Below, in pieces: positions 5,310 through 5,427 of a DNA stretch of 5,427 nucleotides. Source of the stretch: DASZZV01 sp035544835 (GTDB taxonomy: Bacteria > Acidobacteriota > Thermoanaerobaculia > Gp7-AA8). A model generated the notes under the pieces. It was not told the origin of the DNA. It saw only the letters and a list, made by a program, of their open reading frames with translations, and did not search any database. A program made the translations under genes and the position numbers. The DNA lies in NCBI GenBank assembly GCA_035544835.1, contig DASZZV010000297.1, positions 1 through 5,427 of the forward strand, in the 5' to 3' direction. The first letter of the stretch is position 1. Each line of letters starts with the position of its first letter.

Positions 5310-5410
5310 GGCCCGGAGGGCCAGTAAGCTGGTAGCCAGTGGTGAGCGAAGCGAACCACTGGACGCGGGATCATAACGATTCTTTTCTTTTCCAGAGCCC
5401 CAGGAGGGGC
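5310..5410. repeat. Multi-hairpin extragenic element at the window end
   Basis: Several hairpins are packed into about 100 bases: GGCCC/GGGCC (5310-5322, loop GGA), CCAG/CTGG (5321-5332, loop TAAG), CCAGTGGT/ACCACTGG (5336-5343 with 5355-5362, loop GAGCGAAGCGA) and GCCCC/GGGGC (5397-5410, loop AGGA). A short T-rich run (5380-5391) lies between the last two. No coding frame here is convincing. From memory, similar stacked palindromes are dispersed between genes in Acidobacteriota and Planctomycetota genomes; the window alone cannot show copy number. It may continue beyond the window. Confidence 0.65.
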
Positions 5411-5427
5411 GCGAGCGATCGACAGAA

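Overview
The window is about 5.4 kb of GC-rich bacterial chromosome with five genes I can support and three non-coding stretches unusually rich in repeats. The Ndk and DUF502 proteins, a HEAT-repeat cyclophilin lipoprotein, the many extragenic palindromes and the heptamer repeats together suggest an Acidobacteriota-like soil or sediment bacterium. That placement is inference from style, not from a marker gene. I see no defence island, phage, transposase, CRISPR array, tRNA or rRNA.

Layout: ndk (nucleoside diphosphate kinase) lies at 51-467 on the minus strand. A 259-bp divergent intergenic region (468-726) follows. Almost all of it, from the ndk -10 box to the ribosome binding site of the next gene, has a 7-bp period, including ten exact tandem copies of CTAGAAG. 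A DUF502 membrane protein gene (727-1269, plus) comes next. Eleven bases after its stop sits a 122-bp nearly palindromic element (1280-1401) with 29-bp perfect inverted arms.

A likely three-gene operon on the plus strand follows. Its first gene is a large lipoprotein (1532-4081) made of a HEAT-repeat solenoid, an EF-hand-like loop, a cyclophilin-type prolyl isomerase domain and a C-terminal thioredoxin-like domain whose redox residues are lost. The second is a 55-residue two-helix membrane protein (4078-4245), starting in an ATGA overlap. The third is a D-2-hydroxyacid dehydrogenase of the glyoxylate/hydroxypyruvate reductase type (4250-5212). The window ends in a 215-bp non-coding stretch of stacked hairpins that resembles dispersed extragenic repeats.

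The first two operon products are an envelope protein-folding or scaffold lipoprotein and a small membrane protein; the dehydrogenase is cytosolic and its link to them is unclear. The points most worth following up are the heptamer-periodic promoter region, the long inverted-repeat element, and the cyclophilin lipoprotein carrying a degenerate thioredoxin-like domain (Trp in place of the expected active-site Cys, Ala in place of the cis-Pro). The novelty here lies in domain architecture and repeats; I cannot show a new multi-gene system.
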